A DNA stretch of 64,000 nucleotides from Blastobasis lacticolella (GCA_905147135.1 LR990042.1:7741545-7805544), one strand, 5' to 3'. Positions 25,801 to 36,520 are shown, counted from the first letter of the stretch. The notes: generated by a model not told the origin, from the letters alone. A program made the numbers and translations.

Positions 25801-25905
25801 GGTGGACCGTCGCAATTCAGGTTGAAGTTCATTGCTGTGCGCTTGCGACGCGGTGACAGGCGGCCGCGGTTGTGACAGGCAAGACACTGCGCGCCTCTGT
25901 AATCA
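25801..25905. promoter_or_regulatory. GC- and CpG-rich island, possible promoter
   Basis: CpG-dense sequence (GCGACGCGGTGACAGGCGGC, then CGCGCCTCTG) surrounded by AT-rich DNA, about 4.8 kb upstream of the first coding exon of the secreted-protein gene. It could be an alternative promoter or first exon, or an old GC-rich repeat. No clear donor or TATA box was found. Confidence 0.25.
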
Positions 25906-26064
25906 ATCAATCATCGTTCGTAGGGTTAAAGGTTGGGTATGGCATTATTTTCATCTCACGAATGACCTTTGATCCTTATTGGGTGGACATGTATAATGGG
26001 CGCAATTGTCCTTTGTTGACAGTATTTACACAATTTTTTCTATTGATTTTTTGTAACGTAACTG

Positions 26065-26150
26065 TAGTGGCCGAGTGGCAATAGCGTCCGCCTTGTTTAC
26101 GCGCCACCCAGGTTCGTGTCAGACGTTTTAGGTCTCCGTTAAAATATATT
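26065..26150 (+). mobile_element. tRNA-like SINE head or tRNA pseudogene
   Basis: GTGGCCGAGTGGCAATAGCG resembles the box A region of Ser/Leu-type tRNAs, and AGGTTCGTGTC about 50 bases on resembles box B. No complete acceptor stem can be drawn, and no family A or B body follows, so a functional tRNA is unlikely. Confidence 0.45.
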
Positions 26151-26319
26151 CGATACGGGTCCCGTTTACTAAAATGTTTGGCAATGACACTACCAGTAGT
26201 GTCTTAAAGAGTAATTGCAGTCGACATAGCTCCAATGAATGACTGAGCTGCAAAATGCGATGATAGGCTGCCTCATCACGTTTCACATCGACAGCATTTA
26301 TTAATCCACTGCTGGATTT

Positions 26320-26530
26320 ATACTCGTAGATTAGCCGTTCTTAGCGGCTTCCACCCGCGCGCTGTTCGGATCTCTGAAAACAATCAACTTTCCCATGGGA
26401 ATCTATTATTTTCTATATAAAATGTAACTCAGAGATAATGTAGCATACTATTAGAAAAAGAATTTTTAAAATCGGTTTAGTAGTTTTTCAGTTAATTTAT
26501 TACAAACAAAAATCCAAAACATTTGTACAA
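26320..26530 (+). mobile_element. Old interspersed repeat with ATCGGTTTAGTAGTTTTTC block
   Basis: Contains CTTCCACCCGCGCGC, a GTAACTCAGAGATAATGTAG block, then AAAATCGGTTTAGTAGTTTT and ACAAACAAAAATCC. From memory this order resembles a repeat common in moth genomes; its class is uncertain. Confidence 0.5.
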
Positions 26531-26832
26531 ATAGTACACGTCTATATTATGGTCTCTTAAGGGTTTTTTGTCCTGTTTGTAAGCGGCGACGTATAAACGG
26601 GCCCTTATTTAATAGTTTTATTTACACTTGTATTGTTATGGTTTGATATTACCTCGATTAAGTCGAATAATGTTATTTTTTATTCAGTTATTTACTAGAT
26701 GTCACGCTTTGCAAAGCCCACAAAATCCATTATCATGCTCTTAAATTGAATTTTCGACATAAAAATAAAATATATTCAGAAAGGTTAGAACTTACTTTAT
26801 TGTTAAGAACTTCACTTCTTTTGTGACAAACA

Positions 26833-26996
26833 AACAATGTAGAATCATGCGCTGTAGTGTTTTCGCTTTGGAAATATCGCGATCGTAAGCTATAAGCCTC
26901 GAAATTTTAAAAACATATGTGCAATTACAGACAACACCTGGTGGTAAGCGGTAACGGTCGCCCATAATATCTAAAATAAATAATAATAATTTATTT
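26833..26996 (-). repeat. Left arm of 164-bp inverted repeat
   Basis: On the minus strand this arm matches 28772-28935 at 163 of 164 positions. It includes GGGCGACCGTTACCGCTTAC, the LINE family D 3' end motif. Both arms have an open frame (start MGDRYRLPPG), but there are no other coding signs, so it reflects the shared DNA. Confidence 0.9.
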
Positions 26997-28771
26997 CGAA
27001 AATTTACAGGCGATAAAAATACAATGTATGTAATAGGTATACAGATAGCACAGAGAATACTCATAGTACTGAGGTCAAATACATTGAAACTTCTGAAACT
27101 AAAGTAGGTCAGAGACCTGTGTCTTGGATATCAGGTAAATAGTTCGCAACATTCGCTTAAAAGGGCTTCGAAATCATTTTCTTTACAAAAATATAAATTC
27201 GTCGTAACCTAACCGAATCGAATTTTAAGAATGCGTTGTCGCGGGTGGAAGCTGCTTCTGAATTAAGTAGGTGCGTCTAATAAGATCTTACGCGGCTTAC
27301 CCCACATTCCATATACCTGCTTCTAGTTCTTCTCTAATTGTAACTCCTCATTCCTTAATATATCTGCTTCTAGATCTCCTCTAATTGTGTTTATTGTCTT
27401 AGTGGAATAAACACGATAGTGTTTATTATATTTATGACTTACCAATGAAGTCCTATTGGTATCATTTACATAATTTCGTTCAAGTATTTTTAATTTCCCT
27501 AAAAATTTATAGAAAAGATTCGCACAAATTGTAGCCCAAAAAAATATACCAAAAAATTTTATTGTCGGCGACATATCAACTTATGATGTCGAACAAGAAT
27601 AAAAAACCTAAATGCCCACTATTTCCTATTAATAAATTTACTCTGAACCATGTTAGACAACTTTTCTGCGTAATTTATGAACATAGGTAACGGATTTTTT
27701 CTAACGTGTAAATTGCCGCTCACGAATCTAGCAATTAAACACGTACATTTTTCTACAGTCTTCGCAATATCATTATCATTGAATGGACCTAATACCTGCT
27801 ATATCCATAAGTTGTTGAAGTTACATCGAGAGGTATGAAGAAGGAAATGAGAAGCTATTTCGTAAGGTTCAACGCCTTACTCCATTTCTACGTAAAATAG
27901 GCAAGGATTTGTCATATCAAATTTAGATATTAGTATCGTACTTTAAAGTTCAACGTATTGAGATAAAAATATTCAAAAAATGACCGAAATGAATGAAAAA
28001 ATATGAAAATGCTAGCAATGAAAAGTAATAACACATCGCTTAAAGCTTTTTTCTTAAAATCTTCATCATTGGCCTTAAGCATATAACGTAGATGATTTAA
28101 ATTGGAAACTTAAAGAAAAATGGCAAAAATGGCTTAAAATATGAAACAAAAATTTTAAGCACTTAATTTGTGAATTCATTCACATGAGATGGGACAAGTT
28201 TTTCTAGTACTGAAAGTGCTTTATAGAGCTAGTGTTTAATTAATGTTCAATTAAAAAATTAATGCTATTTTTGCCAGTTCGTGTCTTAATCTTACAAATT
28301 GGCTACATTGAACAACGAAAAGGTTAATCAAGAGGCATATAAATAAATGAAAAAGGTCAAAAAGGTTAGTGTCATGGTGGCACGTAATAAAATATTACCA
28401 CATTTATACAACTTGACACAACTGTCAAGTGGGTGCAATTTTTTTTCAAGATAAGCTGTTCAAGTTGATAAGTTGATTCTGCATTCATAAATTAAATTTT
28501 CGAACCTTCCCCTTTTAATATAATTAACGTGAGATAAGATAAACATTATTCTGCACTTATGTAGAGTTTAATCGATAATATGGACACGTGGGAAAAAGAG
28601 TTTTACCATATAGATAAATTGCGTAGGTTAAGGTAGAATCGCACTAGGCGTAACTACAACTACGAGGCTACTATCATCAAATCTGGTGATGATTGATATT
28701 TTAATTCTATCGTAGAATGGAGTTCGTTCGTTCAATTAACGTTATCCATCAAACGGCCCATTTGTCGTAAT
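26997..28771. other. 1775-bp spacer between inverted repeat arms
   Basis: AT-rich, with A-rich imperfect repeats of GGCTTAAAA-like units at 28070-28160. A diverged direct repeat, CTGCTTCTAG plus CTCTAATTGT, lies at 27320-27390. No transposase or other gene is visible. Confidence 0.55.
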
Positions 28772-28935
28772 AAATAAATTATTATTATTTATTTTAGATA
28801 TTATGGGCGACCGTTACCGCTTACCACCAGGTGCTGTCTGTAATTGCACATATGTTTTTAAAATTTCGAGGCTTATAGCTTACGATCGCGATATTTCCAA
28901 AGCGAAAACACTACAGCGCATGATTCTACATTGTT
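28772..28935 (+). repeat. Right arm of 164-bp inverted repeat
   Basis: Partner of 26833-26996. The only mismatch found is C at the GGTGCTGTCTG site, where the other arm reads GGTGTTGTCTG. Similarity stops sharply at both ends. Confidence 0.9.
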
Positions 28936-29696
28936 GTCAAATGTATGTTATTTGGGCCTCCCGGGTTCATAGGCAGTTACCACATACTTATAATGTGAAA
29001 AATTTCATTTATCCGTTTTCAGTGTACAACATATAAATATGCAACTACATCTTAATCTCAGCTTCAATCGTGATGGTTGTTATCTTCAATAGTCCACAGG
29101 TAGTCATCAAACTGGTAGCATTTGTAACAAAATGTCAAGCTCTATTTACTTGGCCTATTGTGATGTATGCATGAGATAGTTAACTGGTTCACCTTTCTTT
29201 GTACGTTTCATAATAGTTTATTTAGTAAACTACTACTAACAATGTTTTCAAGTGTCTTCTACATCTTGCTATGAGATCATAATGTCATGCTTGTGTAAAC
29301 TATTTACTCAAGTTTATCTTCGGGTACTTGATCAGAACAATTATTTGCTATATTTTTTTGTTTGTACATACAAATGAGGAAGAAATATTTAGAATAAAAT
29401 AGCTTTAACCAAAACTATGATAAAAAAGAAGCCCAATAACCTAATGAAAAATATACAAAAAATAAACAGTATCACAAATAGAAAATAGGATCCATATCGC
29501 TATCTTGCTCCTGCTTTACCTACCTCTTTGATTGGCTAGACATAATCGTTGTCCGAGGTACGCGCCAGCGCATATGTCACCGGTAAATATGTCCTGAAAT
29601 ATTTAACGGACACTCGGCTTCCACTAATCCATCGTCTCTAATTCAAGGGATCCATATTTGTTTGTAAATCACTGAAATATTCCCCTTGTATCTCTA
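28936..29696. other. No feature recognised
   Basis: AT-rich putative intron sequence. Confidence 0.5.
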
Positions 29697-29775
29697 ATTG
29701 TCTATAGACAGCGGTTACCACTTTCCATCAGGAGGCTCGCTTGCCTGTTTCTCTGCCGTATGACATTAAACAAAC
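29697..29775 (+). mobile_element. LINE family D 3' end
   Basis: GCGGTTACCACTTTCCATCA then GGAGGCTCGCTTGCCTGTTT matches, in the opposite direction, the insertion at 60222-60371. It ends in a diverged ATGACATTAAAC stretch. Confidence 0.7.
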
Positions 29776-30650
29776 TTACATTACCATTACAATAGATCGA
29801 CTATTTTGATGTTTATTTGTATTTTTCATTTATTTACTTCTATCTGTTTCACTTTGAGTTAAAAACTCCACTGAAATTCAACCTCGCGAAACTTGATTTT
29901 CATAAATGTTTGTATCTCAAGAGACTTCTCACCGCGCAATATTTTTACTGCAATGTGTGGCTGCAATACTGGCAATAATGACCCGGTCATCATATAACAT
30001 TTTCAAGATAAGGGTGCACTAATAGAAAAATTTTTGGAAATGGTTCCCGGCAATGCTGGGCATTGTTTTTCAGCCACATATTGCAGTGAAAAATATTTTC
30101 CGTTTAGAAGTCCCTTAATTAAAAGCACCCCATCACTTTTGGGATTAATATGCATGATATTAAGATTATATTTATTGTTATAAATAAATATTAAGATAGA
30201 AACTTCAAAAATTTGAAACAAGAAATATATTCTCTCCTGCATTACAATTGGATTGCAAAAAAGAAAATAATTGAAGATTAGTTTTATAAATAATACACGA
30301 CAATATAATTTGACACTATAATAAGTTCCAGTAGTAAATAGTAACAGTAATAATTATACGAAAATTACTACAGCATAATTAGCTTAAAATATGTAAAGCA
30401 TCCCATAATGCGTGCCGTCCGAAGCCTATAAATGTCTTAAACGAGTCCAATATATCACCGCCTACTTTCGAACTCTTACAAAAGTCTCTTAATTACACCA
30501 ATTTGACGGTTTGAGCAGCGTGATATTTAAATTAGCGTTTCAAAAATCCAGCCAACTGTAAAGCTATTTTAATTCGCCCATTCTTTTTTAATTATTTGTT
30601 CCAATACGCCACCGAGGAGGATTATTAATAGCGCCTGTCTTTTGTTCCAG
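29776..30650. other. End of putative intron, acceptor at 30649-30650
   Basis: AT-rich, no ORF. It ends in a good acceptor: a pyrimidine-rich stretch CTGTCTTTTGTTCCAG, then exon sequence from 30651. Confidence 0.6.
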
Positions 30651-30700
30651 ATTTATTAACGCATGATAACGTAGTCAACACCAATAACCAGTGAATCAAC
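30651..30700 (+). other. 5' UTR part of exon 2, with upstream ORF
   Basis: Starts right after the acceptor at 30650 and runs to the main ATG at 30701. It holds a minimal upstream ORF, ATG-ATA-ACG-TAG (30663-30674), 26 bases before the main start. Upstream ORFs of this kind can lower translation of the main frame; that role is inferred. Confidence 0.65.
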
Positions 30701-30724
30701 ATGCATTTCTCCACGAGGTTACAG
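30701..30724 (+). CDS. Coding exon 1 of secreted protein (8 codons)
   Basis: Encodes MHFSTRLQ, the charged start of the signal peptide, and ends in TTACAG before the donor GTACGT. Too short to be found by ORF length; the join in phase 0 to 32713 completes a standard signal peptide. Confidence 0.8.
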
Positions 30725-33700
30725 GTACGTTAAATATTGTTTATTATTGAAGGGAGTTGGTACATAATTATATAATATTCTTACGAATTCGAATGTGAAG
30801 TGTTCATGTTCAAGTGAAATGCTGCTACATCTTTTTTTGGATCTTAGGATATGCTGCATTTATATGTCGTACCTAGTGCTAGTACAGTCAGCTGCAAAGA
30901 GAACTGACTCCCCTCTACTATACATTTGATCTATGCTTGGGGGTGGGGTCCATTCACTCTGCAGTCGACTATACTTAAATTATCATCAACACAGCCCACA
31001 GTCCACTGCAGGACTTACGACCTCTCCCACGAAAGGGGAGGTTATTGCCATAATCTCCACGCTTGGCAGGCGGGTTGGAGATCGCAGTGTTTAAATGTAA
31101 CAATGGAAAATGCTGCTGCCCATTTTCCAGAATCGGAGACTCTTGATCTTTTGTATCGAAAACATTAGTCGCCTTGTACGACACCCATGAGTGTAAGGGG
31201 TTGGTGCTATTCTACTCTGCCGGACACCACGCGGCCTCCGGACTCCACGCGGCCTAAATTATAATGGTCTTAAATTATTATTTGATTGATATTGATTCCA
31301 AGTTATGAGATGTCCGGTAAAGAAGAATATAGCACCATATCGTTCCATTCATGTTTCGTAAAAGTCGACTAATAATTTAGAAGTAGGCCACCTATTATCT
31401 ATATATATCTCTAATTAGGCGACCAAGTGTTGAAATTCTTCAATTATATGGTGGAGGCAAGAGTCCAGTAGTGTTCTGTTACGAGCTGTTAATTATATTG
31501 ATTATATCTTATAATGTTTATGTTTAGAAAAACCTACGGAGTTAAAAAAGTTAACAAACAGCATCTTCTCGGAAAAACGTGCCTTAATAGTTATTATCGT
31601 TATTAAATTTATCTTATACGAGAACTGGAACACATAAAAGCGGTAATTTAAGTAAGACAATTGAATTCACCTAGACAAGTTAATAAATCGCAAAGATGCT
31701 CCGATAAAGAGCCCGACTATAAATTAAAGTGTTTGAAATTCAAGATGGTTACAAAAGTTGATGTGCTAACTATACATAAACAATGGCGAACGTTACATTA
31801 AACACGATGCAATCGGAATAGCGTTTAATAGATATATTTTGGCAAAACTAGCAAGAAGCTTAAGAAAGATGTTAATGTGGGAAAGACAAGCCACCACGTC
31901 CAAGGTTGGGAATTGAGATGCTCGATCTTGATTGAATTTTAATTAATCAACGGCCACAGACAGATCTGCTTTTTGCACCGAGAACAGTATACCACTATTG
32001 CAATTAGGCAAGATTTTTCAAGGGAAGAGTCTTTTTATCTTGTTTCGCATTTCGAAATTACCGGTGTGGTTCAGAAGGTAAAGTATGCGTATTAGACACT
32101 CAATGATTTTATCTCCAACGTGTAGCAATGCTTACATTTATGTGCTTCAGAAGTCAATATGGATTCAGATAGATTTCAAATTGTACTTAATTTATTATCC
32201 AATTATGGAGTACACATATGCAGGTAAGGTTTTTGTAAGATCTCCTTGTAGCTAGCTTGATATTATGTACCTTGGTCAACCTCGCTTGGCCAAGGGTGCT
32301 AGGAGGTACACCTTACGAGTGGCGAGCTTCTTGCGGTACTGAAGCTCGACTACCCTCGACTTGTTCAAATTTTATAATATTTTAATTTTCTTAAAGTTTA
32401 ATTGGTTTTTCTTTTATATTATGTACATAATAATAGTCACGAAGTGAATTTGCAACTAATGTAAGGGACAATTAACACAATTTTCTATGGTTTCTCGAGT
32501 AACATCAGTTAGAGAGTAAAGCCAGGGCTTTACATCAACATTGTCATGACAATGTTGATGTAAATTCTATAGTGTAATTAACAAAAACTTCATATGACAC
32601 AAATTCCCGTTTACAGTTTTAAGTGATATTCTATATCTTAGCCCTTTCAATTGCATCCTAACCCAACAAAATTACAAATCAAAACAACTAAAACAACGAA
32701 CCCTACCCGCAGTTGCTGACATGCCTGATGCTGTACGCATCCTGCGCACAAGCAATCATGGTGAAGTTCGGCACGAAGGGCGGGCCCATCGAGCCTCCGC
32801 CACCGGTGTCAACGCTGCCCCCGCCGCAGCCCTACCGCACCCCGGCGGCAGTTTGGGAAGATCGCACTAATGACAAGCCCGATCCCAATGCTCAATGGTG
32901 AGACCTAACCTCGAAATTGGAATTTAAAGACTACAGTTTATGATGCCGTGACCAGGATGTGTAATTGGTTGGAGGATGCCTTGTTTCTTTAAACTAATGT
33001 TAAATTTTTGATGACCTGAATGGTTCAGTTGGTTAACAAGCCGGTCGTCACGCAGAGGTCCCGGGTTCGATTCCCAGCCGAGCAGAAATTTCAATTTCTG
33101 TTACGGGTCTGGTTATGCATAATAAGTACGTATTTAATAAAAAAGAGTATATCTGTAGTTTATCAGTTATCTAACACCCATAACACAAGCTTTGTTTTGG
33201 GGACAGATGGCGCTATGTATATCTGTCGAAGAATATTTATTTTTATTTATTTATTAATGTAGTTCTAATAAACTAAATGGCATATATAGTCGTTTGCAAA
33301 CCAATTACGGCTATTATTAATGTATGCTCTATGGCGGTCCGGTCACTCTGTAGATGAACGTTTAATAAATGTTGCCGTGACCAGGATATCCTATTTAAAT
33401 ATTATAAGGCCGGTAGAAGTAAGTCATTCGTGATAAGCGCATGAACAAATCCTGACTGAACTTTAGGGATCCTCGCTCACTAGGTGCGACCAACCTCGCT
33501 CACTCCATCCATACAAATACTATATATGCATGACGAGCAAAATGCATCCGAAGTGGAACCAACCGATATTCCATTTCTAAGAGTTAGACCCCCTATGTAA
33601 CCCCATATAACCCCATCTGGATGAAAATGGCAGTTATCACCCAAAGCATCTTATTTTATTTTAAGAATATCATACTGCGTATTTAAATCTCACACCTAGA

Positions 33701-34446
33701 GGTTCTAATGACTGAATAACTGATCTCGAGGGAGATAATATCTTATTGTATAACAGTATTAAAGAATGCGAAACTTCAAACAACGCTTAATTGTCCTCAG
33801 GCGTCCCCAGCTCTTCTTACCTCAACCGAGATATACGCAAATCGTGTTCAACATACCCAACGGTACCCCGCAGTCGCAAACCAGCGCGCAACGCTTCGTC
33901 AATTCCTACCTACCCAGGCAACCGATCCAGGCCCAAGCACCCCAGAACTACTTCACCCCCTCCCAGGTTCTCAGCTCGCAAAGCCTGCCTGGCTACGGCC
34001 TAAGATATTTCGTACCCACATACGTAAACAACGTTGAAAACAGAAAACAGGAGTTCAGACAAGAAGATGCTATACAGAACCATATTGAGAATGACGATGG
34101 CTTTGCGAGAAGAGACTCTGGTAGCGACGTGCAGTTGACCATAGAGAAGGCTTCTTCGAACAGAAATATCAGACATACACCCGAAGTAAGTATTACAAGA
34201 AAAGCTATAGGCAATTGATAAATTGTTTCGTATAAACAATGTGTTGATGTGTCATAATATTAATAAAATCGCAGCCAGCCCACAGCCATCGATTAATAAT
34301 TTTAATATTTATCTTGTGAATAACGTGTGTACGACCGCTATTGAATTAATCAAAATGATAAATATTGCTACAGCATTTTCAATTTGTTACAGGCCGCCAG
34401 TCCAATACCATACCAGTGGCCGGCGTATATTCCTCATCGTTACTAG
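30701..34446 (+). CDS. Secreted Pro/Gln-rich protein, four coding exons
   Basis: Coding exons are 30701-30724, 32713-32897, 33801-34185 and 34393-34446. All introns are GT-AG (donors GTACGT, GTGAGA, GTAAGT) in phases 0, 2 and 0, giving 215 residues. Residues 1-22 form a signal peptide ending ASCAQA. Residues 33-52 are proline-rich (EPPPPVSTLPPPQPYRTP). Residues 70-148 are rich in Gln, Pro, Tyr and Ser. Residues 149-198 are highly charged, and the end is SPIPYQWPAYIPHRY. The mature chain has no cysteine and no transmembrane segment, so a mostly disordered extracellular protein is likely (matrix, cuticle or silk-associated, or a precursor). I do not recognise the family. The ATG has A at -3. 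Frame continuity across three junctions is the main support. Confidence 0.85.
30982..31255 (+). mobile_element. Interspersed repeat family C, best copy
   Basis: Runs from CACAGCCCACAGTCCACTGC through GGGGAGGTTATTGCCATAAT, GGCAGGCGGGTTGGAGATCG, GAAAATGCTGCTGCCCATTT and CACCCATGAGTGTAAGGGG to GGACACCACGCGGCC, with a short terminal duplication GGACTCCACGCGGCC. Open frames in it are accidental. Confidence 0.8.
32529..32564. repeat. Perfect 36-bp palindrome
   Basis: TTTACATCAACATTGTCA is followed at once by its exact reverse complement, with no spacer. The next flanking pair does not match. It lies 148 bases before the acceptor of coding exon 2. Confidence 0.95.
32713..32897 (+). CDS. Coding exon 2 of secreted protein
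   Basis: Begins after CCCGCAG with the hydrophobic core LLTCLMLYA and the cleavage-site region, then the proline-rich stretch. Distinctly GC-richer than the flanks. It ends with TG before the donor GTGAGA (phase 2), the first two bases of the Trp-70 codon. Confidence 0.85.
32898..33800. other. Intron between coding exons 2 and 3
   Basis: A 903-bp intron from GTGAGA to TTGTCCTCAG, holding a SINE B copy. A near-repeat of CCTCGCTCACT (33470-33500) and a run of AACCCCAT-like units (33596-33616) are the only other local patterns. Confidence 0.8.
33013..33255 (+). mobile_element. SINE family B
   Basis: The tRNA-like head GACCTGAATGGTTCAGTTGG has box B-like GGTTCGATTCC at 33063. The body includes ACGGGTCTGG, TTTATCAGTTATCTAACACC and GATGGCGCT, ending in a TTTATTTATT tail. 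Lies within an intron in the same direction as the gene. Confidence 0.9.
33801..34185 (+). CDS. Coding exon 3 of secreted protein
   Basis: The largest exon (385 bp). Its first G completes Trp-70 and it ends at GAA before GTAAGT in phase 0. Pro and Gln are dense in LPRQPIQAQAPQNYFTPSQ. Sequence upstream of 33801 in the same frame belongs to the intron. Confidence 0.85.
34186..34392. other. Short intron between coding exons 3 and 4
   Basis: A 207-bp AT-rich intron, GTAAGT to TTTGTTACAG. Confidence 0.8.
34393..34446 (+). CDS. Coding exon 4 of secreted protein, with stop
   Basis: Seventeen codons reading AASPIPYQWPAYIPHRY, then TAG. Aromatic- and proline-rich like the rest of the protein, which supports the join. 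Confidence 0.8.
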   Translation, partial: AASPIPYQWPAYIPHRY

Positions 34447-35325
34447 CTTAACTTAGAGAAGTTTTTAATAATCATCGCAGTTCAACGAAAGAATTAAATG
34501 AACTTGTAAAGTACACTGTGATGTCGTTAGGTAGTGTAGGTAGTAGTAAGATAAAAGTGCCAGATGAAAATATTTTATGTCTTAAATTAATCCTTTAAGG
34601 AGCGAGCTCAGTCGCTGATAAGCGGAGGCGTCTAGCCATAACTACGCGACGACAAACGATTCTATCAGGGTCTATTGTGAATGAATGAAACATGATGCAA
34701 GCGTTATTTTGTTGTATGCGAAGTATTAAATGTAGAAAGAAAACGATAAACACACGTAATTCAGCCGTCCTTCACGCAACGCTCCGTTGGTTTGAGTTTG
34801 GTCACAAGCAATTTGTAAGTGTCTATAGTTTCTTTCGAATTCGAAATTGTTACGATGATTTATTATTATTATGGGTATTATGAGTGTCTTTTTTCTCTCT
34901 GTAACAAAGAAATCGACGTTACTGTCATTGTCTCTCTGTATAATTGTGTACTTGTTTTAGATAAGAGCGTATTATACTAAAATCAGATACCGTAACCTTC
35001 CCATAAACAAATTTAAAAATAATTATCTATTTTTGTACTGGGACGACGGAATGTAGTCAGTCATCGTAACGAAATATATGTCTCTCCGCTCTCTTAATAT
35101 ACTTTGATGTTCTGCAAATGACTTGGCTATTTATATGCTATTATTGTCTTTCACTATGAAAACAATGGTATTGTCTTTTCCTATTGTTGTCCCTTCTGAA
35201 ACTGATTGTAAAAAGATAATCTTTTCATATTTAATTTGATTATTGTTACTCTAACAAACTTTTATATATTTAGCTGTAATTTAAATGCTTGTAAATATGT
35301 AAAATAAACAAAATATAATTATAAT
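34447..35325 (+). other. 3' UTR of secreted-protein gene
   Basis: About 880 bases from the stop to just past the AATAAA at 35303. A weaker ATTAAA at 34493 could give a short form. The exact cleavage site cannot be read from sequence. Confidence 0.6.
35303..35308 (+). terminator. Polyadenylation signal AATAAA
   Basis: First canonical AATAAA after the stop codon at 34446, followed about 20-30 bases later by a GT-rich stretch (TGTGAG, TTTGTGG). Confidence 0.65.
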
Positions 35326-35364
35326 GTGAGATATTATTTGTGGATGGTAAAAGTACAAAATCAT

Positions 35365-35525
35365 CATATCAGACGAAAGACACCCACTGCTGGGGCATAG
35401 GCCTCCCCCAGAGATCTCCACAAAGGCCGCTCCTGCGCCTTCCGCATCCAGCTTGTACCTGCGATCTTTACCAGGTCGTCGGTCTAACTTGTGGGAGGCC
35501 TATCCACGCTGCGTACAAATCAATA
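35365..35525 (+). mobile_element. Interspersed repeat family E
   Basis: Starts ACACCCACTGCTGGGGCATA and includes GGCCTCCCCCAGAGATCTCC and CCAGGTCGTCGGTCTAAC, ending at CTATCCACGCTGCGT. From memory this resembles an abundant moth-genome repeat. There is a relative at 50561-50860. The class is unresolved. Confidence 0.6.
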
Positions 35526-36146
35526 GTTTATGGTAAGTTCCAAAAGTAACAGTAGACTCTGCTTAACCTGAAAACTAGCATCATCATCATCATTATAGTT
35601 GCAAGATATATATACTAGTTAGGAACGCTTTACAGGATATTTATGAAATTTTCAATAGGAGTTACTATCTCACTCTTGATGGTAAGTAGCCACTGGGAAA
35701 CCTTCACGCTCCATTTGCAATCGGTTGACAATGATAAGCACCTAATCCCGTGAATGAAAACAACGCGAAGACAATATAATTAGAACAATACAGTGGCAAA
35801 TAAACAACAAAATGCAACAATGCGTAGGAATGTAGACATCATAGCGACGGTCTCGCCGAATGAATCGGCCATATTGCGTTCTATCTTGTACATTTTGTAA
35901 CACGTAACAAGAATATTGCTCTTTTTACTAGTTCTCTTACATTTGGAAGTTTCCCAAGTTTGGTATTGTATCAACGTAATGTTTGTTAGTATGTTCTTGT
36001 TAGGTTTCAATTGCCGTTATTAGATGAAGATATATTTATACCACTGACAAACGAGCGCAAAGCCCTCTGTATGTGGTGATTGTCGCCCGTAACAGCATGG
36101 AGAAGATTTCCGGGCGCGTGACATTATGTCGAATTAGACATAAAAA
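35526..36146. other. No feature recognised
   Basis: AT-rich spacer. A decayed family D motif may lie near 36070-36100 (GGTGATTGTCGCCCGTAAC). Confidence 0.45.
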
Positions 36147-36520
36147 AAATCATCTTAGCGTTAATGTCCCGGTTGTGCTATCGAGGACAAGGGCCCGGGG
36201 TCCGCCTTGACCATGAGCCAGGATTTGGCGATCAGGTAATTACAATGGAGTGACTACCATCTGACCTCCGTGATCCTGCTACGAGGGGAACCTGACCAGA
36301 TTGGATCATGGTTACAAATTCAGTTGCCTGACTTTGCAGGTTTCATCACGATGTTTTCCCTCACTGTAAGAGCATCGGTTAGAATTCAACTAATGTACAT
36401 AACTCAGAAAAGAGTTATTGGTATGTACCAATGCGGCCATGTGGCCGCAGCGGGATTCGAACCCGGTACATCTCGCTTACGAGTCGAATACTCAGCCGAA
36501 TACTCACCGACGCTCTTATG
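36147..36520 (-). mobile_element. SINE family A, near full length
   Basis: Complete from the tail (AATCATCTTAGCGTTAATGT at 36147) to a damaged head at 36440-36520, where the box A side is deleted and a GAATACTCAGCC unit is duplicated. Box B-like GGTTCGAATCC is intact. Confidence 0.9.

Larger units (their letters stand above)
30725..32712. other. Intron between coding exons 1 and 2
   Basis: A 1988-bp intron, GTACGT to CCCGCAG. It holds a family C repeat (30982-31255) and a perfect 36-bp palindrome (32529-32564). The pyrimidine tract before the acceptor is weak. Confidence 0.8.

Noticed and set aside
26792..29036. Two matching open frames starting MGDRYRLPPG as a duplicated gene
   Set aside because: They are the two arms of the inverted repeat and contain a common LINE 3' end motif. 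The frames end at different unrelated sequence where the arms stop, and there is no splice or codon signal.
30926..31184. Open frames in both directions as a small gene
   Set aside because: Both are inside a family C repeat, which recurs with broken frames elsewhere.
33013..33090. Functional tRNA gene in the intron
   Set aside because: The same sequence with the same downstream body occurs at 38889, 49609 and 61467; it is SINE B.
33766..33800. Start of an independent protein at 33766
   Set aside because: The ATG lies in the intron. A strong acceptor at 33800 and the split Trp codon from 32897 explain the frame better.
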